Source of the DNA: Sympetrum striolatum
Taxonomy: Eukaryota > Arthropoda > Insecta > Odonata > Libellulidae
Assembly: GCA_947579665.1 (NCBI GenBank)
Contig: OX388351.1
Coordinates: 496,001 to 560,000, forward strand
DNA: 64,000 bases
Reading direction: 5' to 3'
Below the pieces are notes generated by a model. That model was not told the DNA's origin and ran no database searches. It saw only the letters and a list, made by a program, of their open reading frames with translations. Numbering within the stretch: position 1 is the stretch's first letter; each line of letters begins with the position of its first letter. Below, one piece after another: positions 1 to 12,074 of this stretch. Made by a program: the position numbers and the translations under genes.

Positions 1-889
1 AGAAAATGGTAGCTTTAAATATGGTCAGCACTTTTTAGTGGTAGAATCATTCAAGGGTAATTGGCAAGCGGGTCAATACGATTGTCAATACTATTATAAT
101 GAGGAATCACACTTATCAGTTTCATCTCCCTCCCTCTTAAAACAGCTCCTACTATTGCTTTGCTTCAACGTTAGCGGATTCATGTGACGGTACGAAGTGT
201 AAGCAATCCTAACTTATTATATTTAACTAGGGAGACGGACACTACGAAGGTAGCGACAAATTTCTCAATCAATGACCCTACTTAATGAACATTTATAAGT
301 ATTGACCTACAGACACATTTTGTTGCCTTAAATGAGAGATGAATTTACTGAATAAAGTAAGAGCGATAGTTACATTATACGCATCACATTACAACCATAA
401 AATTCTTATTCATTCACATCCGAGTAATGCTTGCTAAAAAGTACCATTTAAAGTGGGGGATCAATCATCATTAAGGAGAAAGAGTGCTACTCGAGAAGCT
501 TTTCGAAGATATCATTCAAGGCATAAATGATCTCTAAAGTAGAACTTCGTGTACGATAAAGTCATTTTTACCTAGAGTCGAATCGTAATCCATTCTTTTA
601 CGACTTCAGCCGTGCGTTTCATGATCTAAATCTTGTGACTGATTTGTAAAAGTTGCATAACGGCTTGCTGACTAAAGGCAAAATGTATTCGTATTTCGAA
701 CAGCTAAAATTTCACCTCAATCTCAAGAATACTTGCTCCTTCAATAGGTCATTCAACGTGTTTTTTATGTTATTTTCATTACTGTAGATTAATTTATTCC
801 CTCATTAGCGATTGGATAAAAGTTCATCACGAAGTCTAATGTTTTCGGGGTGACAACTCGTCGATTAATTGCACCATCACATGTCACGG
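1..889. other. AT-rich stretch without recognised features
   Basis: No long open frame, repeat pair or RNA-like fold was seen on either strand. The sequence reads as unique AT-rich non-coding DNA. Confidence 0.5.
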
Positions 890-1860
890 GCGATCCATGC
901 CCATTCACCGCAAACCCAATCAAGCCAACAAAACCCGCTCACCGTAAGCAAACGCAGAAGTGCGATTAATTCGATCAGAATGCCTCCGCTCTTCAAAATA
1001 TCCACGCCGACCGCGAGATTTGCGTAGGCTTCGTGCACTTTCTAGGCAGTAAAACTAAAAATCCCATTTTCAAATCGGTCGCATTTCTTTCTTCGAACCA
1101 GTTCAACTGCGTCACGTGCTTCGCAGATATTAACGTTTTTCCCGAGAATTTCGAAAATTCAGGCCAAAAACGAGAGGCGGACGAGCGACACATCGCGAAT
1201 TCCACCGGCCCTCGCGACTTCTCGCGCAGGAAATATGTCTTCTCCAGAAGTTCGGTGGCACCCCCGTGGTGCAACTGCAGCGAGAGTGAAAATGGAGGAA
1301 AAAATAGAGAGTGCGTTGGAAGGGAACGCACGAGCTCCGCTACTGACCTATTATCGACGATCGTCAGTTGACAGTGCTCTGCTTCGCCTCGATTCCTCCC
1401 GCACTGCCGGAAATCACCACCGGCTGCTGCTTCTTCTCTCGCCGGAATATAAAAACTTCACCACCGCACTGTTTGGCTCACTAAAATCCCATACCCCGAA
1501 GACTCCCCTGATTGAAATCAGCCCTCTTTTTCGCTTTGGCCTTATAAACAGGGCGACGACGCCACACGCACTCCACAACTGTGAAAGGCCTACAGAAGAG
1601 CGAGGTAGAAATCACACGACCTCCCTCCTTTGCCCTCCCTCCTAACGGCCCTTCCATTGCAGGCACACACTTCACCACCCTCTTCCCCCACTCTCCTAGG
1701 AAATGAGGAGGGATGAGCTTGGAGGTGAAAAAGTTGTCGGATGCGAAAGTGTTTTTCATTGGAACGTGCTACTCGACAGAAGCGATCTACTGCAATTAGA
1801 CTTCCAATGGGGGCTTTTGACGACCGAATCCTTCTCACCCAAGAAAATCTGTATTAGAGG
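890..1860. other. GC/CpG-richer island, possible promoter or regulatory interval
   Basis: This interval is visibly richer in G, C and CpG than its AT-rich surroundings. Several overlapping open frames of 80-136 codons exist on both strands here, which is what raised GC alone would produce; none has recognisable domains. Two TATA-like strings lie on the plus strand, near 1447 (aatataaaaa) and near 1540 (cttataaaca). This fits a promoter or 5' exon region of an unidentified gene, but there is no direct proof of transcription. It could also be a conserved non-coding element. Confidence 0.25.
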
Positions 1861-2370
1861 AGCATTTTAAAACAACTGGCTCCCGGCATACCCCTTCACT
1901 TTACCTTTATATAAACCCTTTGCAGAATTTAAAATTGGCGAGGAATTAAAAGCCAATGAAGTCTACTGATGTACTTAAATCTTGCATTGATTGAACCCCC
2001 AGGCGTTGCCAAATTTTCAAAAGTTTCAGTTCCTTAAGAATAGGACCGTAGTTAAGTATCAGTCGCCTACGATCTCTCAGGGTACTATGATTGCAGTTAT
2101 CAATCATTTACATCAATATGAAACGCATTTCACCAACATTTTAGCTTAATGAGTAACTCAAACTGTAGCGTAACATATTAAATAAGTAGAGCTGTGATCC
2201 TTGAGCGTCGCAGCATGAAAGGAAATTAAATGTGCCAGTTGTAATGTTCTTTCCTTAAACGTAAATAATTGAAGTAGAAATTGACTTCGCTTTTATTCTT
2301 GAGATTTTCGAGATCTTGGAAAAAAATAATGCTTTTATCTAAAAGAGAAAATTTTATACCAGAGATTCAG
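1861..2370. other. AT-rich stretch without recognised features
   Basis: I see no gene, repeat or structured RNA in this interval. Confidence 0.45.
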
Positions 2371-2665
2371 AGCTAATTTGATTTTTGTGCTTATAATAAC
2401 AACAATATCTGTGGTTAAAGCTAGTTTTCTCCCGGAGTATCGTATGAGTTCATTTAATGTCAATCAGTATGGAGTTTCTGCTTTCAACAACATTCTGAAA
2501 TACACGACTTTTGACTATATTAGCCCTCCAGAGTTAAAAATCTCCATTCCTTCTCAGGATGTCTTACATGATGAGGTTGCTCTCTTTACGGACTCCGCTG
2601 TATATCCATACCTTCATTTTGTAAGAGATTATTCATCTAATACCTTAATGATAAGGGAGATTTGA
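2371..2665 (+). CDS. Unrecognised open frame, possible last exon of a small secreted protein
   Basis: The frame runs open for about 95 codons to a TGA at 2663-2665. It has no ATG at its left end; an AG acceptor-like site (attcag) ends at 2370, so it would have to be a terminal exon. The first residues are strongly hydrophobic (IFVLIITTISVVKA) and look like a signal peptide. The rest is mixed and protein-like, rich in S, Y, D and P. I recognise no family and no poly(A) context confirms it. A chance open frame is the main alternative. Confidence 0.2.
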
Positions 2666-3095
2666 ATGGAAAATGTGAGAAAAATCTCGTTCTCAATATC
2701 AAAAATTGATAAATAAATTGTTAGATTAATGTAATATTATTAGCGGATTCAGACTTTATAGAGCCGATCAGCAAAGGCTTCATCTTAAGTAAGAAGCCGT
2801 CATTTAAATGTTAAGACGAGGCTCTCACCTTGATTATAGTACGGTTAATTATACATAGATTTGACCCTGATTCCGCTGCATAATGTCAGATTATATTCAC
2901 CCTTCACCCCCACCGGAAAGAATTATTAGTGTAATTTGAGCCCTTTTGCACTACTATTTCTAAAGGTACATCTGTATATTGGTATATTTTATCAGTAAAT
3001 TGTTGTGCAAATGTCGTTAACGATAGATAGTTATAAAGATGAATCAATAACAAAGATTTAAACATCTTATTATTACTTCCAATCCCACATCTTAT
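2666..3095. other. Non-coding stretch, nothing recognised
   Basis: AT-rich sequence without repeats or open frames worth reporting. Confidence 0.4.
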
Positions 3096-3168
3096 CTCCC
3101 AGTTGGCCGGCTACCACAGGGCATAACAAGACAGATCACCAACTCCAGGGTTCGACTTTCGGTTGGAG
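3096..3168 (+). tRNA. tRNA-like relic (73 nt)
   Basis: The segment has a D-arm/A-box-like start (agttggccggctacc) and a B-box-like core (agggttcgacttt) at tRNA spacing. The ends can pair partly as an acceptor stem (CTCC at the left with GGAG at the right). The T stem is poor, so this is a tRNA pseudogene or SINE head rather than a working tRNA. No 3' tail was identified. Confidence 0.35.
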
Positions 3169-5858
3169 AATAATATACCGTATTTTTTGAATGGATTAAT
3201 ATCAAGAGTGAACTCTTAAGATTCGGCCGAATAAATGAGAAATTGGTCTTAATAACTGTAATAAATATTATTCTAAAGCTTATACTTACTGTGTGTCAGG
3301 AATTTCAACTGATTTCCATGCAATGGAATCCAATTTGCAATTGTCCGGGAAGCTACTTTATGATCGGTAAGATTCTGCATGCCAACAAGAGAGAAATATG
3401 CATTAGAAAGGAACTGAAATTGGTATGAAAATCCGATTTAAGTGGAATATGGAACTTATGGGCTAACTTCAAACAAATTTTCCCTCCTTTTAGTATATAT
3501 TTAATTCATTTCCATTTCCTTATTAAGGGTGACACTATACATTATAATACATTGTATTCATACCTACTAAATAGGAACTTTATACAAATTCATGACTTTG
3601 TACAAAGACAATTTCGATAAAAATTTCGATAAAAATAACGCAGAACTTTTGATGATGTTAAAAACATTGTCGCGATTTCAAACTAAAACACTCTCCAAAA
3701 ATAATTATAGAAATATTTGTAGGTGGAGGTAGATAGGTAGAATTGGATTTTGGATGGTGCCTCGACAGCTAAGGTCATTTGAACCATAGAAATAATTATC
3801 TACATTTCTTGGTACGATTTGATAATACGATACATCTCAGTGTTTGTACTCAAATGTAACTTCCAGGATAAAACAAGGCGGTTCGTCGAAGCTCAAAGTG
3901 AAGTAAACAGGAAAATATCGGGTACATAAGGAAACAAAGTCTAGATGAAGATGCGGCTTTGATCTAGAAAAATTACGTAAGTTTTCTGCTGTATTTTAAC
4001 ACTGCATATTTGAACCATACTAAAAATTCAAATACTATTAACTCAAGAGTTAACGATGAAAGTGAAAATTAACTTAAGGATGACGTTGGAACCGCTAGAC
4101 TGTGTTACGCATCTAATGTTCAGCTTAAACAAAGCTTATGCTCACAATGAAAACGTGGAGGTAATGTAACTGTGGCTCCACGTGCCGAATCAGAAGACAG
4201 CGAGACAATGATTATGAATCTTCGAAATGCATCTCATTTATTTTCCTTTTTCAAAAAAACTCCAATCGTAGTCTAATAAGGAAGGATCTGAGTACTACGG
4301 GGGAAAGGGGAAATCGCTTAACATAGATTTACTAAGAAGTGTTTGTACTTTAATTTTGTACCACCTATATTCTATAATGGAAGTCTCCTCTAAATATTAG
4401 CATTATTTTTATGGTTGAAACAAAAAATAATATTGAAGTATGTGGGCAATTATTTTCACTAAAAGAGTTGATATGTCCGTGAAAGAAGAGCGTGTTTAAA
4501 ATTGGTATGGCATTAGTGGTAATTAAGGGTTATTACATCCTAAAAGCAGGGTAGGTATGCACAAAATATCTCGTATTGTCCGGAAAGAACACATGCTGCT
4601 GAATAAGTGATTAAGAAACAGAATGTCCATATGACTTGAGTTCAGAACGTATTTACTACATGCAGTATAGATTGATACTACTTAGCAATCATACCTAAAT
4701 CATATTTTGGTCGAGTTTGACATACTTATAAAAATAGAAGATAAAAAAGAATAGAGGCAAAATCAATAATGGAAATAATCTTAGGAAATTGTGCTTTTCC
4801 CACATATTTGATTTTTTTCAATAGTAATGACCGGTTTCGACGAATAATGAGTAAATGCAGAATAAAATTTCAAATTAATATTAAAATAATTTTTCCTGTT
4901 ACTACAACAATGGCAATGGAAGGCCATTAAATTGTACCAATACCCCAATATGAACGAATAACCTTTCTCTTATTCTCTTTCTATTAATTACTGTAAATAT
5001 CTGAACGACATATGACGTTAGGCGGAAAAGATAAACGTGGGCCAATTTAGGGTTTATGTACTTTTCATGTTTAATTTAAAAAAAACAAACAAAACACATG
5101 CTAAAAATCAGTTAGAGTCTTTATAAACTGGTATACGTATCTCAATAAATATTTTTTCTCAACTATCCGAAATAAATTTCAGGAGAATCACATCATATTA
5201 AATGTTTGCTTTCAATTAACTTTATGTCCTACCTTTCTCTACCGGTAAGTAGTTCCTGAATACATTTTCCGTTTTTGTTATTCTACTCATTATTAGATTG
5301 ATTTCCATGGTAACAGCATTACCCTCATCCATTACCTTTGGAGCAGAAGATTGGCGCAAACCCGCTGGTAAACATGGATGACCCAAATGTTGAATTGCGT
5401 GGAAAATATTTATTTACCAACCGCCTCGTTACCAATTCGAAACATCGGATGTAAAATTATCCGAAGGGGCACTAATTAGACCCGAACGCATCGAATAAGC
5501 AATTATTTTAATGCGTTGAGCCAACCAAGCAACGTTTCAATAATTTATGTGACTTGCGCTCACTTCTTACCTGAAATACATAAATTAACTCCTGTTATGT
5601 TATTAAAAGTTCACATACTTCTTCGTAGAAAATCAAATCTAATATTTTAGTTTTATTATGCTTTGTTAAAATTTTAAATGATGTAAGTAAAACAGTAACC
5701 GTGTTTTACAAATTTTAGAGTCACAAACCCACTCTGTGCCTAAGGAGTCAGCCAGCAGTATGCTAGAAAATTTCGAAAAAAATTAATAAATAACAGTAAA
5801 TGTAAAGTTTAGATTTCTTAATTTTTAGCAAAACTCTAGGAACATAATTGTGTAAATG
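3169..5858. other. AT-rich intergenic stretch
   Basis: About 2.7 kb of low-GC sequence. Short open frames only; no tandem repeats, inverted repeats or protein similarity recognised by eye. Confidence 0.45.
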
Positions 5859-5940
5859 GGCTCCCACCGGGAATCGAACCTGGGATCGCTTTCACCAAAG
5901 CCGAACGGTTAGCCCAATTAGCTATTACTATCTGGAAGCC
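5859..5940 (-). tRNA. tRNA-like sequence, 82 nt, with complete acceptor stem
   Basis: Read on the minus strand, the first seven bases (GGCTTCC) pair with the last seven (GGGAGCC) with a single G-U wobble. The T arm is CCAGG-TTCGATT-CCCGG with one mismatch, giving a strong B box. A D-arm-like segment (tagctaattgggcta) supplies an A-box-like sequence. The middle does not give a clean anticodon arm: the likely stem-loop is gctttggtgaaagc. Length and acceptor stem are tRNA-like. It may be a decayed tRNA gene or the head of a tRNA-derived SINE; a functional tRNA is less likely. Confidence 0.5.
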
Positions 5941-7199
5941 ATTTTTTAGAATAAAATAGCTCCAAAACAAATCCAAAAGAGTATATTTTAGTACTGAATG
6001 ATGATCCTTTTTCATCTGTATTTCGTTATCGTAATAAGAATGGATAATAAAAATTAAAATGAAACAAAAATAAGCCTTGCGCAAAGGAACATCTCGAAAA
6101 TATCAGCAAGTAAAGTATTAGAATATATTTATCCATTATTTATGTGCTTTAATCCAGGAATTATTGCAAAAAAGACAATAGTTATTATATTGTATATTTT
6201 ACTTTTAACTAAAGATCACTTATGTCAACTGCTAAATTTAAGTAATTTAAAGTAGATATTGTAAATAGCCTCTTAATTTCTGCGACGCATGTTGATCAAT
6301 ACCTTGTTAAACGCTTATTGAATCATGTGTGTGATTTAAATTGAGAAAAACTGGCATTTTCAGGGCACATACAAAAAAACTAGGACAAGCAGAATGTGAG
6401 AAACATCCCTTTTAAGGAAATACCTTTCAGAGAGAGAAAGATTCGTTTCCGCAAAAATTTAAGATTACTGAATAAAATATCATCGAATTATAGATTAAGA
6501 AATAGGAAAATATTGCATTGTAGCGAAGGAGATTTGATTTTTTATAAATAACTGAGATTTGGGGTTTAAAAGAATTACTCTAGGTTCAGTTTTTCCGGAA
6601 CAGTTCAAGTTGCGAGAGTTTTCCCTACTTATTGATCAAAGATTTTTTTAAAAGTGTTACAGCTTTTTTCTACTCTCTTTCGGATTAACTATTTTGTGTG
6701 AAGTACAAAGAAATGTATAATAATTCAGGACATGTTTAAACTTACGAAATTAAAACGCATTGAAATTTTTGAAGAGGAAACCGGAGTGCTGTTGAAATAC
6801 TTTTTGGTGTCCATATTAATCTTGAGCTACATCGTCACGTAACTATTTGCTGAGATTTTCGCAAATTTCTAAGTGGAGACGTTAAAATTCCTGCGAATTC
6901 CTTCAGATAAGATAGAGTTATCACCTGAAATATTACCGGTACATGTAAAATATTGTTATGGAAAGATACAAGTACCCTTAGAAATTGTTAGCATAACATT
7001 TAAATCTGGTGTCCCCAATGAATATAAATCTAAATTCGGCCATTCTTGTACAAAATAGGAGGCCTCGGATGCCTTCGACAAAAGAAATCCCTTTGACACC
7101 ACGACCCGCTTTCTTTAACTCGAAATCCAGCTCTAAAATCCATCTCTATCTTTGCAAGCCCGAAAAGCGTCCTTTTATGTTTGGATACCCTAATCGCGC
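5941..7199. other. AT-rich stretch, nothing recognised
   Basis: No supported gene or repeat. Open frames near 6873-7215 are short, overlap one another and have no recognisable motifs. Confidence 0.4.
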
Positions 7200-7620
7200 A
7201 GTGGAGGGACCGTAGTCCCTGTGATCATCGGTGTGAGCATTTTACCAATTTTGGTCAGCATCACAGCCACCGTGGACTGATTACCGCTGAAATTTTCGGT
7301 AGGCACGAGACGTGCATACGTGAAAGGATATCCAGAAACAAAGTGCACCGCCCGTCAGCGTTGCTTGACCTCTCGAAATGCCGCCCGCCGTTCCTCTCTT
7401 AAATACGCACAATGAAATAATGGCGGACGCGACCAACAGAGAGCGCAGTTATTTAATTACGTCATTGCGCTTTCCTTATTCAAATCCTCGGTGGGGTGGC
7501 CGAGGAAAGACTAGAGTGTTTAACAGCTTGAGATGGGCTCTGGCTGCGCTGGGTTGCACGAATTGGAGCTCTGGAGAGCCCTTTTTCAATATCCGGAGTA
7601 AAAGACTGAAATAAAAGCTT
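7200..7620. other. GC-richer island with an ATGGCGG motif
   Basis: GC and CpG rise here compared with flanking DNA. The plus strand carries ATGGCGG at 7420-7426, a motif that recurs in other GC-rich islands of this window. Chained short open frames cover the interval, but none shows a domain. A regulatory or unannotated exon role is possible. Confidence 0.2.
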
Positions 7621-7926
7621 AAGGGGGATTTATTTGCTCATGTAAGGCACTCTCGCAGTGATTAGAGCTCAAACAACGGATGCTGTATTTATGGTGATGA
7701 TATAGTGAGATGATCGTAAGTTTACTTACAAACACGGAATGCTTACAGATATTAACTCGTAAGAGACTATTTTGATGTGACATGAGAGTGATTATTGTTT
7801 TATACTGTTAATTTTCTTTCGAGAATCAATACAATTGTGTACATTGGTTATACCACCTACTAAACCCCTAACCCAATGGGATCCTCAAGGAATGGTTGTC
7901 GTATGAGAGCGAATCATAAGAGAACT

Positions 7927-8002
7927 CCGTCATAGCTGGGACTCGAACCCGGAATGACCTTTTTTCTATCGGAGACTCTAACCTATAGCGCCACCACGGG
8001 AC
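7927..8002 (-). tRNA. tRNA-like relic (about 76 nt)
   Basis: On the minus strand there is a D-arm-like sequence (gcgctataggttagagtc) followed by a B box (gggttcgagtccc) at roughly tRNA spacing. Acceptor-stem pairing is weak and the anticodon region contains an A run, so this is a pseudogene or SINE-derived fragment. Confidence 0.4.
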
Positions 8003-8346
8003 TATTATAATCTTTCTAGTATAGATCTACTTCATAAGATTCAACGGTACTCAGCTGGGAAGTGGGAGATTCGTATTCAAGTCACTGCTACGTCGAACGT
8101 TTTTCTATGTCAATCAGTTCTCCATGCTGGTTCTATTATTTATTTATTTTTAGAACATTCCATTATTTATTTGATGTTTTCGATATCGATGTAACTTATG
8201 GTATCTTTGTTATTAATTTTCTAATGTTTCGATAGTTTTTTCTTGTTTTTTTCTGCTTATGGTAGTACAATTTTCGGTATGTCCTCGTAGAAATATTAAT
8301 ACTCTTTTTTATTTATAGCAGCATTCCATGCTAATATCCTTAAGGG

Positions 8347-8390
8347 ATCTCCTAATTTGATAGAAAGGTTTTTAACCTTTATTAGGAGAT
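8347..8390. repeat. Nested perfect hairpin
   Basis: ATCTCCTAAT at 8347-8356 is the exact reverse complement of ATTAGGAGAT at 8381-8390. Inside it, AAAGGTT (8364-8370) pairs with AACCTTT (8374-8380). The inner arm abuts the outer arm on the right. It could be a tiny foldback relic or an RNA hairpin; no surrounding gene is visible. Confidence 0.6.
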
Positions 8391-11300
8391 AAGAGAAAAT
8401 AATTCCCTGATTGAAATTTTATCAAAACTACTAAAATATACTTAGATACTAAGATTGTTGAATTAAATCGTAGAATGTCCTGTATATAATAAATTATTTG
8501 GCAGTTGACTGTAAATAAATTCATTTAGATATCTACTATTTCTTGAGCTCCCGAGTTTCTTTGATCAAAAAATCTCTCGCAAGAAACGAGTAAATTATAA
8601 TCAGGACTTAGTTTGAAGGGTCGTTCCGTGGTTATTAAAAAAATCATTCATATAAATACGTCATCTTCTTATCGTAGCCAAAATATCTTAGCACGATTAG
8701 ACAACTCGTTTCTAACCACCATTTAAATTAAAAGAAAGTCAGTCTTTCCTTCGCTAATTTGATAACAGCAGAATGATAAGTAACACTCTTACTTAGCATT
8801 CAGCAAAGTGTAAAAGTGTCGAAAAGATAATTAACTATAAAAAAGAGTCGTTACCTTGAAATTAGCGAATTAGTAACTCATATGCATGGCCATCGTGAGT
8901 CCATTCTCAGCCGTTTTTGCCCGTTTTTTCCCAGTTCACACTCAAGTGAGTCGCGAACGAGTTCACAGGCTGCGAAAAAAAGCTAAATGGAATTTCATTG
9001 AGGAGAACATAAATCAAACTGCAATTTATTCAGACGCAAGAAATCAAATCGCTGTTGAGGAGGGTAATAGTTTTCTCTTTAGTACCTTTCCAATCCTTTA
9101 CAAATTGATTTCCGCCCTAATTTTAAGCGTTCAACATTGTATACTTGGTAAATCTCAATGAGACAGAAGCGCTTGCTCGGAAAATTCAAGACTACGATCT
9201 TCAGGTAATAAATTGAAGTAATCAAATCTAGAATACTTTATATATATAGAATTGTCATAAATAGATTCATACAGGTCATGCCTTTGTGGAACTCAGTTGA
9301 AGAAAGCATGGTAAAATAAAGTATCAAAGCTTCACTAGAAATAGAAATAGAAACTTTCGGTGTAACTTTGCTAAGTTATTTTACCATGAATTGATTCAAA
9401 ATACTTTTTAGTTCATCTATAAGAGCACGTTTTTTTAAGGAAGAAAAATATCGTAAAAAACTCTGTTTATTTGTATGCGTACTCATTTCTCAATAACCTT
9501 TCCATATCCATGAATGAAAAGGTAGAAAAACTTACAAAATCGAAAACAATGTATGCGTGTTTGTTATTGCTCTTATATATGCAACACGATTCGTAAGTAA
9601 TTTAATTGTATATTATAAATCGTTTTTTATGGCTAAAAAATCAAGATTAAAATATAAATCAACGGTCGATGGAATAGATATGAATCCATCTATCGATCAT
9701 CTCTGGGCGGGGGAAATGGAGTTGGTAAATTAATATATTGTGAATTAGTGAGCATTAGAATATTTGTGTCACAACTGCTTTCAACTTGTGATTCGAGGTT
9801 ACATATTTGTAGCGCCTAGGTATGTCATGTGACCCCCCTCTTTTGGACGCCTCTCAGTTGACCGGCAGTAAAATTGCAGACCCTCTTTAAAACGGTTAAC
9901 TTCAAAATTTAAAATATAAATTGTGTTAACTGTGAATTTTAAATAAATTACTCACCAATTCTTATTTTAATTTTGAACTAATTATTATCAGAGCAATAAG
10001 AGTCCTGTTTTTATTCATTTTCATGATAATTTATGAATTTGTTTAAAGGAGTTTTCCATGAGAGTCATTTTAAGTTATGCGGTGTAAATTTTATCTATCA
10101 CTCATACAGTAAACGACCAGCAAGTCTAAAGTTTGTTTTTGATCTAAATATAAGTAAAGCAGAACTGTATGTTAAAGTCTTTATAGACCAGAACGAGACA
10201 TTTTGAAGACGGTGCATGTTTCGTTTGTCATCATGGCATGGTATTCTAATATTAATTGTTAACTATCAATTTACTGACCTCACGATGTGCGAACCAGTTC
10301 CACCGATTAAATAATTAAAACTTAGTTATACACTGTGTCTGACAGAAACAGGAACCAGAGCTGTAGGCTCATCTGGGTGAAACGTCAGTCAAGCAAGTTG
10401 TCGGGTGGTGGTGAAGGTTCTAAGCCTAAGTGATTTGGGTTCGGCTCCCAGACTAGATTAAAATAACCCAGATTCAAGTTTAACTCTTTCGGAATGTGGA
10501 TGATATTGCTTTGAAATCATTTTTCTGCGGATTAGAGGAGGATGGCCCTTCGATGAATGGGAAGTGATTTGATTCAAACACGAGAGTTCTTTTAATTCAC
10601 TCCCGCGACAGGTTTCTGGTTTTCCACGAGTTTGTAGGCTATTGTACTCCGGCGTAGACTTTTTTCTAGTCTTCGAACATCAACGCTGATTAAATGTTCC
10701 GCTCTCTAGAGAGATGCTGGGAAAACGATTTAAGATATCCACTCACCGTGTGGAGAAGATGGAAGCTCACAGATATGAAAAATTTAATGACAATCAGAAA
10801 AGGGCTGCCTCTATGGATCAGTACAATGTGTTCTCCTTTCATTTAATACGTTTAAAGGGTTTTTTCATTGTCTACAAGTCATTTTCAATGGAGGAAATGT
10901 ATTCATGACATGATAAGATTATGTATCATGGTTTAGTATGGAAAAAAGCAAGGGATATGGCTGAACGAAGGGAATCTTGGATTTCAGTACATTTATTTTT
11001 TAAGCTACCTGCAGTATATTTATCCGTCGACATAATAAATAAAACAAAGGGTGTTCTTAATAAATTATGTAAATTATTATGAACTTTATACTTTTGCTCA
11101 TCAAAATATCCTTATATGGAAAATATAGTTCGATTCCAAAGATTATAGGCATATGAGCCATATATCGAAAAATGCCACTGTACCTTTTTAATATCAGGAA
11201 AATATTAGTAATAGAAGAAAGCAATCGTAGGAAGATAGTACTGTTAAATGAATGAAAAGGAATTGATAGCCTAATTTGCAGAGGCAATGGTTTTTTCAAG

Positions 11301-12023
11301 AGTGATTTACTGCGTGTATTCCAGAGTGAATAAACTTAGTATATTAAGGTTTTCAAGTGTATATCATCAAAAGAACGATGTATGTAATTGAGTGCAGATG
11401 AAGCAAGTAAGTCTAACTCTAGTTCTTTTGCTGAAATAGTGTATCTTGACTTGAGTTCCTTTCACCACCTTCGTTGAATTGAGAATTATTTATGCCATTC
11501 CAAATAATGTCAAATGATGCGATTAGATGCGAATCTACTATTGGAAGTGGTAAACAATTCCTATGTAGTTGCCACCTGATATTTTGTCAATGCTACGAAC
11601 AGGACAATTAATAGAACCACTGCCTAAAGCTGTGCAACTGGTAGAGCTGCCTCCTTTATTCTAAGCGAGTTCAATCCGAGTGAATCACGTAGAGGAACCA
11701 CTAATTCGGTCGCCCATTCATCACAATACAAGTATAGTGAGCGTGGTATATTAGTGTCCCAAGTATATTCAGGAAAGTCGGTCACAAGACGTAGAAGAGC
11801 CCACGCAAGCGATGGATACGTCGCTGCTAACTAATTCACGCTGTGTTTATGCTTATGAGTGCCAATTAGCCTTTGATTCAAGAAGATGAGTTGCACGTGC
11901 TTGTGGCGGAGTTTAATCACAGAGCGAAGGCCGTCCATGGGCTGGTAAGACCAGGAGATACGCAAGGAGTATGACGGCTAATTAACACCAAACTATTTAA
12001 TAATCATGTTTATCCATAGAGTG

Positions 12024-12026
<3 letters not shown>
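8391..12026. other. AT-rich intergenic stretch
   Basis: About 3.6 kb without recognised genes. There is one weak B-box-like core near 10440-10455 and another near 11675, both too poor to call. The remainder is unique AT-rich sequence. Confidence 0.4.

Positions 12027-12073
<47 letters not shown>
12027..12073. repeat. TA microsatellite
   Basis: An uninterrupted AT/TA dinucleotide run directly adjoins the start of the first repeat copy. Every other copy of that repeat family also begins or ends in TA-rich sequence. Confidence 0.95.

Positions 12074-12074
<1 letters not shown>

Noticed and set aside
1235..1645. 136-codon plus-strand open frame
   Set aside because: It overlaps open frames on both strands in a GC-richer island and has no recognisable motif; raised GC alone explains it.
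10399..10462. Possible tRNA-like sequence with gggttcggctccc
   Set aside because: The B-box-like core is present but the A box and stems are too weak to support a call.
11617..11695. Possible tRNA-like sequence (aactggtagagctgc ... gagttcaatccg)
   Set aside because: A-box similarity is fair, but the B box has a substitution in TTCGA and no acceptor pairing was found.
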